A stretch of DNA of 64,000 nt from Pontederia crassipes (lineage: Eukaryota > Streptophyta > Magnoliopsida > Commelinales > Pontederiaceae): NCBI GenBank assembly GCA_030549335.1, contig CM060196.1, positions 70,454,139 to 70,518,138 of the forward strand. The letters are read 5' to 3'. How positions within the stretch are numbered: position 1 is the first letter of the stretch; every line of letters begins with the position of its first letter. Positions 26,101 to 36,485 of the stretch are shown in pieces. The notes below the pieces were generated by a model. It saw only the letters and a program-made list of their open reading frames with translations. It searched no databases and was not told the origin of the DNA. Position numbers and translations under genes: made by a program.

Positions 26101-26595
26101 ACCTCTACATCCCTTCTGTATCATTCTTTGTGCTTTCAGGGCAGATATGATAACCTTATCATCTTTTCTCATGGCACATCTAACAGTGGCCTTGCGTTCA
26201 CCTTGAGTAGCAATGATCACCTTCTTCTATTTGCATAGCACGACCACATCATGGTAGGATAGCCAATTCATATCAAGAATGACATCGTAGTCTGTCATCG
26301 GGATGATTACCAGATCTGCAGAAAAATTCTTACCTTGTATCTCTACTGGTACCTCAGGAAGATATTTGGTGGCGTAGAGCATTCTCATAGGAGTGGTTAT
26401 CTCCACAGAGTGACTTATATCATGTAGAGGTAAAATCAAAGCAGTAGCACATTCTTTAGATATGAAAGAGTGCGATACACCCGAATCAAATAAAACTATA
26501 GTGGGAAGACTGGCTATGGATAGTGTATCTCTAATGACTTCAGCGTCCGACGATACTCTATCTTCCTCCAAGTGGAAGACTCTTCCATGCACCAT
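23159..26595 (-). pseudogene. Chromovirus pol remnant: protease, RT, RNase H, integrase, chromodomain
   Basis: Minus-strand order: protease with LFDSGVSHSFIS (26595-26227, Ala to Val after DSG); reverse transcriptase (26220-25368) with [10 protein letters not shown] and the catalytic FIDDILIYS; RNase H-like [13 protein letters not shown] region (25367-24897); integrase fragments including MDRLTKSTHF (about 24145); the C-terminal YVGPFEVLE segment; and a chromodomain ending DEATWEFE with its stop at 23159-23161. At least one in-frame stop (TAG at 25653-25655, after SGYH) and several frameshifts break the reading frame, including one within the chromodomain. Confidence 0.9.
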
Positions 26596-26599
26596 GTTG

Positions 26600-27850
26600 T
26601 TTTAACCTCTTGTCACGTTGAGCTGGTGCAGGTTCATCATTCTTAGTAGGACAATCACGAATGAAATATCCTTGTTGACCACAGTGCAGGCATACCCCAA
26701 CCTTCATCCTACATTCCCCAATGTGAAACCTCCTACAGTGGGGACAAACAGCAATACCCTGTGCTTGCTGCCTGCTGCTGGGGTTGCTGACGTTGAGGCT
26801 GTAAAAAGGGTCATAACTTAATTCTTTTTCATCATAAGCATCTTTAATTTCATGTTCATCATCTTTACCTAATACTGGGGTTGTTGACGGTTAGCCTCAC
26901 GGGGCTCATAAGACCTTGCCCGGTTCTTCCGCCGTTGGTTCCTACGATCGGGTCCTCCTCGATTCTGACGGCGATCATTTCATCGAAGTTGATTCTGAGC
27001 AGAGAGTTGCATGGGAGCCTTTCCTTTCACGTCTTTCAGTTCTTGTTGTTCCATAGCATAGTTCATTTCCATTGTGGTTGCTAACTCCACTGTCAAGCTC
27101 ACATTAGCACATGAGTCAGCTAAGGTGCTGGTCCAGATGGTCGGGTGTAAGCCCTGACAGAAATGATCCGCCTTTTGTCTGACACTCATCTTGAAGGTGT
27201 TGTACTTCTCCAGACGAATGAATTTGACATGATACCGAGCTACTGCCATATGATCCTGGCTCAGTTGTAGGAACTTCCTCTATTTTAGTGCACGTTGGTA
27301 TGGTGAAAAGTAGTGTGCCTCAAATGCTTCACAGAAACGTTCCCAAGAAACGTCATTCTGTCCGTCATACCGGGTGTCTACCATAGTTCTCCACCAGTTC
27401 AAACATCCTCAGTTAAAACGCTCATGACGAATAGGACCTTCTTTTCTTCACCACAGTTCATCTGTTACAGCTTCTTCTTAATTGTCCTCAACCATCTCTC
27501 GGCCCTGTCAAACTCGCCAAAGCTATCGTACTCTGAAGGGTGTAACTTCATAAATGCCTGAATAGTGTCATCAGAGGGCACTAGTAGCATAGGCTATATA
27601 GAAGGAAGCTGCACCGATGACGTCATGACTGGTGCGGCCTGAACAGATAATATTAGTACAGGCGGAACCGTTGGTGCCCGTGATGGTGGGGGCTGCACCA
27701 ATGGTGACTACACAGTCGACTCCACAGTTCGAGCCTGACTCATTTGAACATCATTTTGGTCCGTCCCATCTTGTAGTGGATTTTCAATCCCGCAGTTATT
27801 TCGAGATTGTCTTCGACCCCAAACTCTAGTAGCATGTGCGCAGCGTGGAG
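26600..27850 (-). pseudogene. Chromovirus gag remnant with two zinc knuckles
   Basis: Minus-strand fragments match Ty3/gypsy capsid sequence (MSVRQKADHFCQGLHPTIW near 27190). Further down, near 26760-26650, is a nucleocapsid segment with two CCHC-like knuckles, CPHCRRFHIGEC and CLHCGQQGYFIRDC. The second has Tyr where His is expected. Frameshifts separate the pieces. Confidence 0.8.
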
Positions 27851-28001
27851 GCATCTACGTCATCATACATCATCATCTTAGAAAGGCATCCTACATCTTA
27901 AGAGACAAGATAAACTTGACTTCAGGTGACGCGGTGACTGCTCGTGGGGCTTGCACATGAACTTGACATCATACATTAGGACATGAGAATGACCTAACTT
28001 T

Positions 28002-28016
28002 AAGCTCTGATACATA
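28002..28016 (-). other. Primer-binding site, initiator tRNA-Met type
   Basis: Directly inside the 5' LTR the minus strand reads ATGTATCAGAGCTTA. The core TATCAGAGC matches the usual plant initiator-Met primer site TGGTATCAGAGC, with the first bases altered. It fixes the element's orientation. Confidence 0.8.
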
Positions 28017-28018
28017 AC

Positions 28019-29817
28019 TGTAACGCCCCCAAATCGCACTCCGCCACGTGGCAGAATACGGTTCGGGAACGCTACAGGTCATCCTTACGTATGCATCATA
28101 TTGACCAAAATAAAGACTTTGACTTGTCGACTCAATAACGATATATGCAGAATAACTAAATCATCATTAAGAATCAAAGATAGTAGCATTATGATACGCG
28201 AATGATTGATAAATGACTTCTCAGGAGTCCAAAGAAAATAATACATCAAATGAAAAAAAGGAAAAAGCTATCTATTATCTAAATGACTCGATAACCATGT
28301 GCAGCCACTTACGGACTCGATCTGTCATCGCCACCATCATCATTGAGACATTGGCCTGCATTTAAGAACATGTAGGGGAGAACCTCCCTATGAGTTTCAT
28401 AACTCAGTATGGAAGTAAGATAAATATCGTTATAGGATCATAATATTAAACATGAATCATAAAGGTAACATCATCATCTGATAGGAAAGTGAATCATGAT
28501 CATAATATAAAAGTGAAAGTACATAAAAGGACATATGAAAAAGAGACTATATAAAGTCATCATAAGAAAAGGCAAAAGCCAACATCATGAAAAAGGTTCT
28601 TTACTCATATGTGTTCATCTTCTTTTTCATCTTATATTTTCATCTTTGACTTGTTTAGAGTATATTTCAACCCACAGGAAGGCCTACCTCAACCCATCAA
28701 TCATCATCATAACTGATAGAACCAGTCCATAATTGACCGAAGTTAGCCCATAACTGATCGTCACCAGTCCATCATAAAAAGAGCTCTCCATTTAATGATT
28801 TACGTCTTTTATCTTGCATATTTCATATTAATCAAATCATATCTTGAAAGGAATTTTAAATCAAGGTAAAAGACACGATCATGAAGAACAAATCAGGAGC
28901 ATCATTAATATAATCATAGACATCATTAAGATCTGGAATAGGAACATAAATCAGGAATTTAAATATCATAGAATTGATTAAATCAATGTCAGAACATGGG
29001 CCGAGTGGGGAAAACTCGGGCCGAGTTCATGGTCATCATCCTCGAGGAAAATCAGGATTAAATCCGGGCCGAGTTCGGGTTACACCCGGGCCGGGTCGGT
29101 TCATCGCCGAGTCGGGGCGGCTGCCGCGCTTGACACTTCTAGGTACGCAGAACTCGGTCCGGGTCGGTCCGGTTGCAGAGCTCGGCGAGCGTCGGTAATT
29201 GCGGATCCGGGCCGAGTTCCTCCGAACTCAGTCCGGCGAAGGATCTGCCTGGGCCGGGTTCAGGTGAACTCGTGCCATGTTCATCTTTCGCAGAAACTGC
29301 GCGTATGCGTAGTTTCGCGTTCTTTTTATCATTTTCGGTGATGGCCGACGTAATTCAACGTCATAGAACATCATGGATTAACCAGGAACTACCTAGAACA
29401 TACTTCAAGTTTAAAATCAAGATTCTATCACGAATCTATCATAGTTCTATACCTTTTAATTTTTGTCCAAGAAATTGTTATCGCTGTTTTCCTCTTCCTC
29501 TGCTCGCTCATCTCGATTCAGGTGCACGTCCAACGTCGTCCAAGTCCTCTGGTTGACCTCCTATAGCAGCGGCCGTCAGGGACAAGAAGGAACGAAAATG
29601 ACGCACATATGAAGAGAACTAAGGCCGGCTCGTGAGGAAAACGAAAGGGGGTTTTTGATTTGATTTGGCCTTATAATTAAATGGGAGAAGTTTGAGTTTA
29701 GTTGAAAATCGACTCCTCTTGGAATCTAATTTCAGATTTTTTTTTCGTATTTATTTTATCTTCCATTTATTTTCCTTTTATTTCTTTTCTTTTCCCAATT
29801 AAATCTCTGACGTTATA
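28019..29817 (-). repeat. 5' LTR of the chromovirus
   Basis: About 1,799 bp, collinear with the LTR at 21260-23112. It starts TGTAACGCCCCC and ends GACGTTATA, so the terminal CA is mutated to TA. It carries its own GGGCCGGGT motif cluster (28990-29280). The minus-strand TATA region is less intact than in the other LTR. Confidence 0.92.
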
Positions 29818-29822
29818 GATGG

Positions 29823-31560
29823 TCCCTAGAGAGGTGCAATGCTGGTTGTGTTTGCATACAAATCTCTCACAAACATATAAAGTCAAAATCATAATATATA
29901 AATTGTCCCACAAAGTAGAGATGAAGTATGAGCCCAATCATTAGAATTGAAAGATTTCGTATGTTGTCTAAATAATTGTGTGACATGCAGTTGAAAAGAA
30001 AATAAAGTTGTGTAAGGAAAAAACGAAAAGAAACGAGTTATTTGAAAACTATTATAAAAAGAAAAGTTTTAGAACTTTGAATCCACTTATGTAGGTAGTT
30101 TAGAATAGTTTAATCATTAGTATTCTACTAGATTTTTTAAAACCATGCAACTTTTTTTTCATGCAAATACAATTTTAATTAAAATAATAAACATGTATTT
30201 TTGTGATAATTTAAATAATTTTAATTGCATTATAATATGAGATTTTCTTAGTAAAACGATCGTATTTATTTCTAAGAAATAATGCATTTATTTATCATTC
30301 ATTATAAGTAGCTTTAATGAATTAGACCTTATTTTGCTTAAGTTGATGGCAAGTCCAATAAAATCATATCATTGAGCACATGAAAAATAAAGAATATTTC
30401 TTATATAATTTTTTTCTTGTGATCAAATCTTATATTTTATCTAACTCTGGAATGAAAAATTTAACCGCGTATAACAAGAAAGATCTTCATCAAAATACAA
30501 CATTGTATTAAAAAAAATAAGAATTAGAATTAGTACGTAAATGCATATAAAAGAGAACTTCATTATAGTCATTGTCTCTTTGAAAAATAAATTCTAGAAC
30601 CTCTATTTTCGACCTCAAATTCTCTTTTATAGTGTCCTTGAATTAGGTTAAATAAAATATCCTTAAAAAATTACTAAAATATGGTTGGAATTTACCAATT
30701 ATTGTTCTTCTGGTTGTGTTGTGGTCTAGATGCACAGATTGTCGATTTTCCAACTAAGCTACGGGCTACAATTGCTCACTATGGTCAAGAAGTACCTTCT
30801 TACGAGCATATCATTGAGAGCTAATCGTAACGTAATTTTGTCCATTTTTCGTCCTATTTTCGTAAATTGAGAAATATAAATGGAACAAATGTAGATTATG
30901 AAATCTTCATGTTGGACATTATACGCCTAAATGGGTTTTCTGCTTGCATGGTCCATTATGCATGGACATATGCACTTGCACAAACTGCAATCAAGCGTGT
31001 AGTAAACACAAGTGCACAATTTTATTAATTATGCGCTGATGAGTGATCGCTATAAAAGGTGGAGTATTTGGTTCTTTGATCGCTATAAAAGGTGGAGTAT
31101 TTGGTTCTTCTTCAAGTATGTAAATAAGGTGAAATGTGCACAGAGTTTTGTCCACAAATGCGAGTTGGTCCAACGTAGTTCGGTGAACCGCACTTCAACA
31201 TGATTCCAAAATGATCATATTTGAGGTATATGAATTGTGGAACAACGTTGTCTATCCACATGTGATTGAGTTCTCGACGACTTATTGAAACAATATAAAA
31301 AAGTCAATGACGATTCTTGTTGTAGAGGTATTCAAGTTATACCCAAGTTTATTATTATACCAATTCCTTAAATTGCTATAAAAGTCTAAATGACTTTGTC
31401 TTATTTAATTTTGAATTACACAATTTTTGCATTTTTTATTATAGGACCATAACTCAAGAATGAATTTATTTTGTACAAACTTCACTCAAAATTTTAGAAG
31501 ATTATTTTATATTATTTTTTACATTTTTTCAAAAAAGAAAAAACAAAACTGTTTAAAAAA
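29823..31560. other. AT-rich intergenic sequence with a 33-bp tandem duplication
   Basis: No gene recognised. A perfect 33-bp unit is repeated head to tail at 31044-31076 and 31077-31109. Each copy carries GCTATAAAAGG, which resembles a TATA box. No convincing coding frame lies downstream. Confidence 0.6.
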
Positions 31561-31716
31561 AATGAGCGCTACACTATAGGTGTGCCATAGTGCACACGTG
31601 GGCCTATGGCCCGCTCCGCGGCGCCACTTGGCGCAACACATGCATGGGCTAGCAGTCCGTTGTGCGGTGCACACCATGCAACACGAGCGCGGGCCCATGC
31701 CCCGCGGCATGGCTAC

Positions 31717-32240
31717 ATGTGTCACGGGTCATTTTTCGTTCGATCGATTCGTGCGGCGTCTAGACGTGCCCAACGATTATGCAAGCTCTTTTGAGTGCTT
31801 TGCGGAAGCTTTCTAATGTCACTTTCTCAATGTCACAAATTTTTTGGGACACTTGATTTGAGCGGACGCTTCGGTGGAAGCGTTTGTGAACAAACGGGCG
31901 TTTAGACGGAACGTTCGATTGCGTGGGATGCTTTGAAGGTTGCCATCTCACGTTTGAGATACTATGCTAGATTTTGGGAAGTCGTGCCTTAAGTGTGGAA
32001 TGGCAACCCACAAAGCATTCCAAAGCGTCCCAAGCAATCGAGCATTCTGTCTAGGCACTTGTTTGTTCACAAATGCCTCTGTCGAAGCGTCCGATTGGGA
32101 TTAAGCGTTTTAAAAAACTGTGACATTGAGAAAGTGGCATTAGAAAACTTTCACAAAGCACTCAAAAGAGTTTGCTTAGACGTTGGGCATATTTAGACAC
32201 CGCACAGGTCGATCGAACGAAAAATGACTCCGTGACACAC
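31717..32240. repeat. Long inverted repeat (foldback) with about 245-bp arms
   Basis: The left arm (about 31717-31960) is the reverse complement of the right arm (about 31985-32240), with roughly 80% matching by eye and a loop near 25 bp. Shared words include TTTTTCGTTCGATCGA, CTCTTTTGAGTGCTTTG, CACTTTCTCAATGTCACA and TTTGTGAACAAAC. Weaker pairing continues outward (about 31562-31583 with 32252-32272), but the left side carries about 130 extra GC-rich bases. This may be a foldback or long-TIR transposon; no target duplication was found. The open frames in both arms are mirror images and not genes. Confidence 0.8.
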
Positions 32241-32487
32241 GCTGCCTACACATCAGGTGCTAAACGCTTATATGTATAATTTAAATACTGGAATCTCGAG
32301 AAAATATTAGAAAACGAGAAAATATGTTTTTGGACTCTATTGTTTTTTTTAAACTGTTTGGTATACACGTGACATCAATCTATGCATTTATTTTATTACG
32401 AAGTTTATATGTGTTTTTATGCCATGATAAATAACTACGAAAAATTAAAGCATATCTTATCTATGGACATTATGGTGATATAAATTA

Positions 32488-33383
32488 GGGTTATTTCCTC
32501 AAACCACTCTTAAACTATCATAATTTTTCAGATCTAGCCTCAAATTACAAACTTTATTTTTTTGGGTCCTTAAACTGTCACGATATTTTTAATTTGATCC
32601 TTCCGTCCAATTCCGTATCTTTTTCAATTATATTTGATTTTTCGCATTTGTAAAAGTCCAATTATACCCTCGTAAGTGTTAGTTTTTTTGCTTAAAATAA
32701 TATATCATAATAAATATAAAAAATTAAAAAAACATTAGCATGAAGGGGGAATGTTGGCAAGCTTGCTTGGGGGCGCCGACGCCCCCCTTTTTCTTCCTCG
32801 CGCGCGGCGAGGGAGAAAAGGGGGGCCGGCACCCCCTTGAACGAGCTCGTCGACATGCGCTCGCTCGGGGGAGAAAGAAAAAGTGGGGCCGCCGATCTCA
32901 TTCAGGGGGCGCCGGCCCTCCTTTTCTTCTTCGCCGCGTGTGAGAAAGAAAAAGAGGCGTGCTGACGCCCCCTAAGCGAGCTCACCCGCCCTCGCCGCAC
33001 GCGAGGAAGAAAAGGGGGGCCGACGCCTCCTTGAACGAGCTCGCCTCCCTCCCCCCATTCTCCCTCGTCACGCGTGAGGGAGAAAAAGGGGGCCGACGCC
33101 CGGCAACAGGGAGGGAGGGAAGCTAACGTCTTTTTTTTTGTTTTAAATTTTTTTGTATTTATTATGATATATTATTGTAAGAAATATACTAACACTTATA
33201 GGGGTACAATGGACTTTTCACAATTATGAAAAAATCAAAGATAACTGAGAAAGTGACAAAATTGGATGAAAGAATCAAATTAAAAAAATCGTGATAGTTT
33301 AACGACCCAAAAAATAAAGTTCATAATTTGAGATTAAATCAGAAAAATTGTGATAGTTTATGGGTGATTTGAAGAAATAACCC
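32488..33383. mobile_element. Non-autonomous Mutator-like element, GC-rich core
   Basis: An 896-bp element with long terminal inverted repeats (about 250 bp each, starting GGGTTATTTCCTCAAACCA) flanked by the perfect 9-bp duplication TATAAATTA (32479-32487 and 33384-33392). A 9-bp duplication with long TIRs is the signature of Mutator-like elements. The core (about 32740-33130) is very GC-rich and made of degenerate GGGGGGCCGACGCC and GAGCTCG repeats. It encodes no transposase. The same family occurs at 40903 and 49947. Confidence 0.88.
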
Positions 33384-33392
33384 TATAAATTA

Positions 33393-34385
33393 TAAATAAT
33401 TTTTTGCAAGTTCTAAAAGTTTTAATTATGCACATTTGGTGTTTACGCATGTACGATTTATATGGATTTTCTTGTTAGTCCATGTTGTCAAGTGATATTG
33501 ATAATATTTGATATTCATGTAAATGATCATGTCCTATTTATTTTAAGTATAAAGTTAAATGTACTTAAAAAATAAATGTCCTATTTATTTATATTTTTTT
33601 GTTCTTGTTGTTGTTGTGTAACTTTTTAGATAATTTAATGTTTTACTTGTTTGAGATTTGAAATAGTGCAGAAATGAACATAAGATAAAAAATTAAGTGG
33701 TAATTTAAATAAACTTCCCTCATAGTCAATATGGATTGTTGTCATTTCACATGCTATCTGCATTGTTTGACAATGTAGATTAACTACAAATTTAAATAAA
33801 GTAAATAAGATAATGTTATAGGCTTAGATAATTTAACTTCATATTACTAATAATATAGAAAGACTACTTATAAGGAAACATCAAAGTAATTTGTTAGTGT
33901 TGCTACTTTAACGATATAATCAAAGGCCAAATGTGTCTACGGCTCGTCGAGCCATGGTTAGGAAAAGAATTGACTTCACTTTTGTTACACAGTATTGTAT
34001 TGCAATTAACCAAATATGAAAGCATAAAAATATGAAGAAATCATGTACGATAAGACGTGTGTCGTCTCAAGTACATAAGCAAGATATTTTTAAAGTAAAG
34101 CGAGTAATATGGATGTTTGAGCTTCCCAACATGTCGAGGGGCATAACAGAATAAATGGGGCCGAACGATGACGAGGCTATCACACTATACAAGGAATGGA
34201 AATAAATACTCGTCGGAAGTTCCCAAGTCATACTTTTTTTTATTACTACAACAGTGAGGTGCTCACTCTCGCCGTGGGTTGCTAATGATGCTCTATGCGT
34301 CGCCATTGAGAAAAGTAAGTGGAACACCCTCTCTCGAGGATGCCCTCCTCTTCATTTTCCTCCCGGTGGCTGAGGCAAAGAAGAT
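33393..34385. other. Intergenic sequence, nothing recognised
   Basis: AT-rich with no supported gene. Short open frames on the minus strand (34067-34327) show no recognisable domain. Confidence 0.5.
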
Positions 34386-35543
34386 GAGTAAATTACACGG
34401 ATCGTCTCTGAACTTTAGGTATATATCTCAATGGTCCTTAAAGTTTAATTTGTAACTAAATTATCCCTGAACTTTAATTTTTTTTGCACACTTCATCCTC
34501 CTGACGTTAATAGCCAATCCATGATTATAATACTAATGTGGCGTAATAAGATATAAAAATAAAATAAAAATAAGCGACAACCTCTCATCGGAGGGGAGCA
34601 ATGAGGGTGGCGCCCCTCCCCCTCTCCCCTCTAGCGCCCGAGAGGAGGGGAAGGGGCGCCGACACCATTGCACAATGGGGACCAACGCCCTCCTCTTCTC
34701 GACGATAATAGCCATTCCATGATTATAATACTAATGTGACGTAATAAAATATAAAAATAAAATAAAAATAAGCGACAACCTCTCATCGGAGGGGAGCAAT
34801 GAGGGTGGCGCCCCTCCCCCTCTCCCCTCTAGCGCCCGAGAGGAGGGGAAGGGGCGCCGACACCATTGCACAATGGGGACCAACGCCCTCCTCTTCTCCT
34901 TCGCTAGTCGCGAGAAAGAAAAGGCGGGTGCCAACCCTCCTTTTTCTTCCTCGCCAGTGTCCCCCGTGCGAGCTCGCACACCAACAAGCTCACAAGGAAG
35001 GTCGGTCCCTCTTTTTCTTCCTCGTCAATCGTGAAGAAGAAAAAAAGGAGATGCAAGTCCCCTTTTCCTTCCTCGTGGGCTATGAAGAAGACTTCCTCGT
35101 TGGTCGCAAAGGAGGGCGTCGACCCCACTGTCATGTCGATGAAGTTGGCTTCAACCCCCTTTGTGCGAGCTCGCTGACGCATGACGATCTTGCATCAAGG
35201 GGGGCCGACGCCGCACAAGAGAGAAGGGGGGCGTTGGCCGCCCTCTCTCGTGCGTCGATGAAGGGGGGCATTGGCCCTCCCTTGCACTGAGGGCTGGCCC
35301 CCTCTCTCGTGCATCGATGAAGGGGGCATTGGCCCTCCCTTACACCGAGGGTGACAACCGCTCTTTTTTTATGCCTTATTTTTTATTATATATAATTTCT
35401 TGTGTCACCTCAACATCATGATCGAGAACTAGCTATTGCCACTCAGGATGACCGCACACGTTAGAAAATCAAAGATTGAACAGTTATAAATTAAAATTGA
35501 GCGATTGATCGCACTCATGAGAGGTGAGCCGTGTAATTTATTC
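34386..35543. mobile_element. TIR element with GC-rich core, second family
   Basis: The ends form an inverted pair: GAGTAAATTACACGG on the left and the complement of GAATAAATTACACGG on the right, with further similarity inward (TTTAATTTGTAACT against TTTTAATTTATAACT). The interior (34580-35340) is GC-rich, with repeated GGGGGGC and GCGCC words similar in style to the core of the Mutator-like copies. No target duplication could be identified, so the superfamily stays open. No transposase is encoded. Confidence 0.6.
34511..34898. repeat. 198-bp tandem duplication inside the TIR element
   Basis: Positions 34511-34708 are repeated almost exactly at 34709-34898. Both copies start TAGCCA(A/T)TCCATGAT and run through the GAGGGGAGCAATGAGGG block to CAACGCCCTCCTCTTCTC. 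Near identity indicates a recent duplication. Confidence 0.9.
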
Positions 35544-35725
35544 TAATAAAATAGTGCGACACTTATTATTATTTTTATTAAATTGTTATATTATTTTTAA
35601 TATAATGTCACGTCAATTATAATATGGGAAAGTTAGGTTAAAAAATAATAATTGAAAGAAATTAATAGCCGTGTAGCAGGATATCGTCACATGGGTGAAG
35701 AGGAAAAAAAATGTAAATTGGAGTC

Positions 35726-36485
35726 TTGACACAATATTCCTTCCGCAGCTCTCAGCCCATCTTCTTGCTTCCCTCTCGCATCTCCTCCTCGCCGCTGACG
35801 CCCTGTCGCCACTCTCACCAGTTCCTCCTCATTGCTTGCTTCTTTGCACTCTCTAGTCTTATCCGATCCCGGCCGCCCTCAGTCTCTTCCCCTACCGCCG
35901 GAACCTCTGCTTGATTCCTGCCCGTCCGCTCGCCTCTGACTCGGCGGATCCCTTCTCCATAAGGCACGCCTTTTTCGATCGTTCTAACTCTTTCTTCAAA
36001 ATATTATGTTAAATTTTATTTGTTCTTTTTATCTTTAGCAAACTTCCTCTGCATCGATGTCGGTCCTTTTTTTCTTTTGCGTGTATTCTTTGATGGATTA
36101 TTGTTGTTAATCTCTGCGCTGCAGCAAAAAGTGTCCTACTTGCTCAATCTATTACGTTGGAAAATTGGGAAAATAGATGACTATAAATTCCTGGAACCAC
36201 AAATAAAGTAGTGAGGGCGGTAAACCAATTTTTTGCGAGATACTTTTTACAATCATGCCCATTATCATTTAATTTTCACGCACTTATGAAAGGTCTTATT
36301 TAAATCGTTTGCTCCCAATCATTCTCTTGAGAGCATAGATTTGTGGTGGTTTGGTATGGTTGGGTGATTATTACTGGAACAAACTTAACTCTTGATATTT
36401 TTTATCAGGAGATAATCTGTAACTTTCTGGTTGTCAATTGATGCAGTAGACTGCTTTTCCTAGACTAAGGAAGAATACGGTGTAA
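35726..36485 (+). promoter_or_regulatory. OXP1 5' UTR with a probable leader intron
   Basis: A CT-rich, GC-richer block (35740-35960) typical of a plant 5' leader precedes the OXP1 ATG. It is followed by T-rich intron-like sequence ending TTGATGCAG at 36446, a good 3' splice site 39 bp before the ATG. The donor is not clear by eye, and the transcription start is unknown. Confidence 0.5.

Larger units (their letters stand above)
21260..29817 (-). mobile_element. Ty3/gypsy chromovirus LTR retrotransposon (Tekay/Del type), complete structure but inactive
   Basis: An 8.56-kb element with two LTRs, flanked by the perfect 5-bp duplication GATGG (21255-21259 and 29818-29822). On the minus strand the order is LTR, primer site, gag, protease, reverse transcriptase, RNase H, integrase, chromodomain, LTR, which is the chromovirus layout. 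The LYTYEEQP-like context and the terminal DEATWEFE of the chromodomain point to the Tekay/Del clade. Gene remnants are cut by many stops and frameshifts. The LTRs differ at about one base in nine over their first 130 bp, so this is an old insertion that cannot encode its own proteins. Confidence 0.93.

Noticed and set aside
31760..32196. Two similar small proteins on opposite strands
   Set aside because: Their likeness comes from the inverted repeat itself; each frame is the mirror of the other.
34799..35290. 163-codon plus-strand frame
   Set aside because: Product of the GC-rich core of a TIR element; repetitive composition open in several frames, with no conserved domain.
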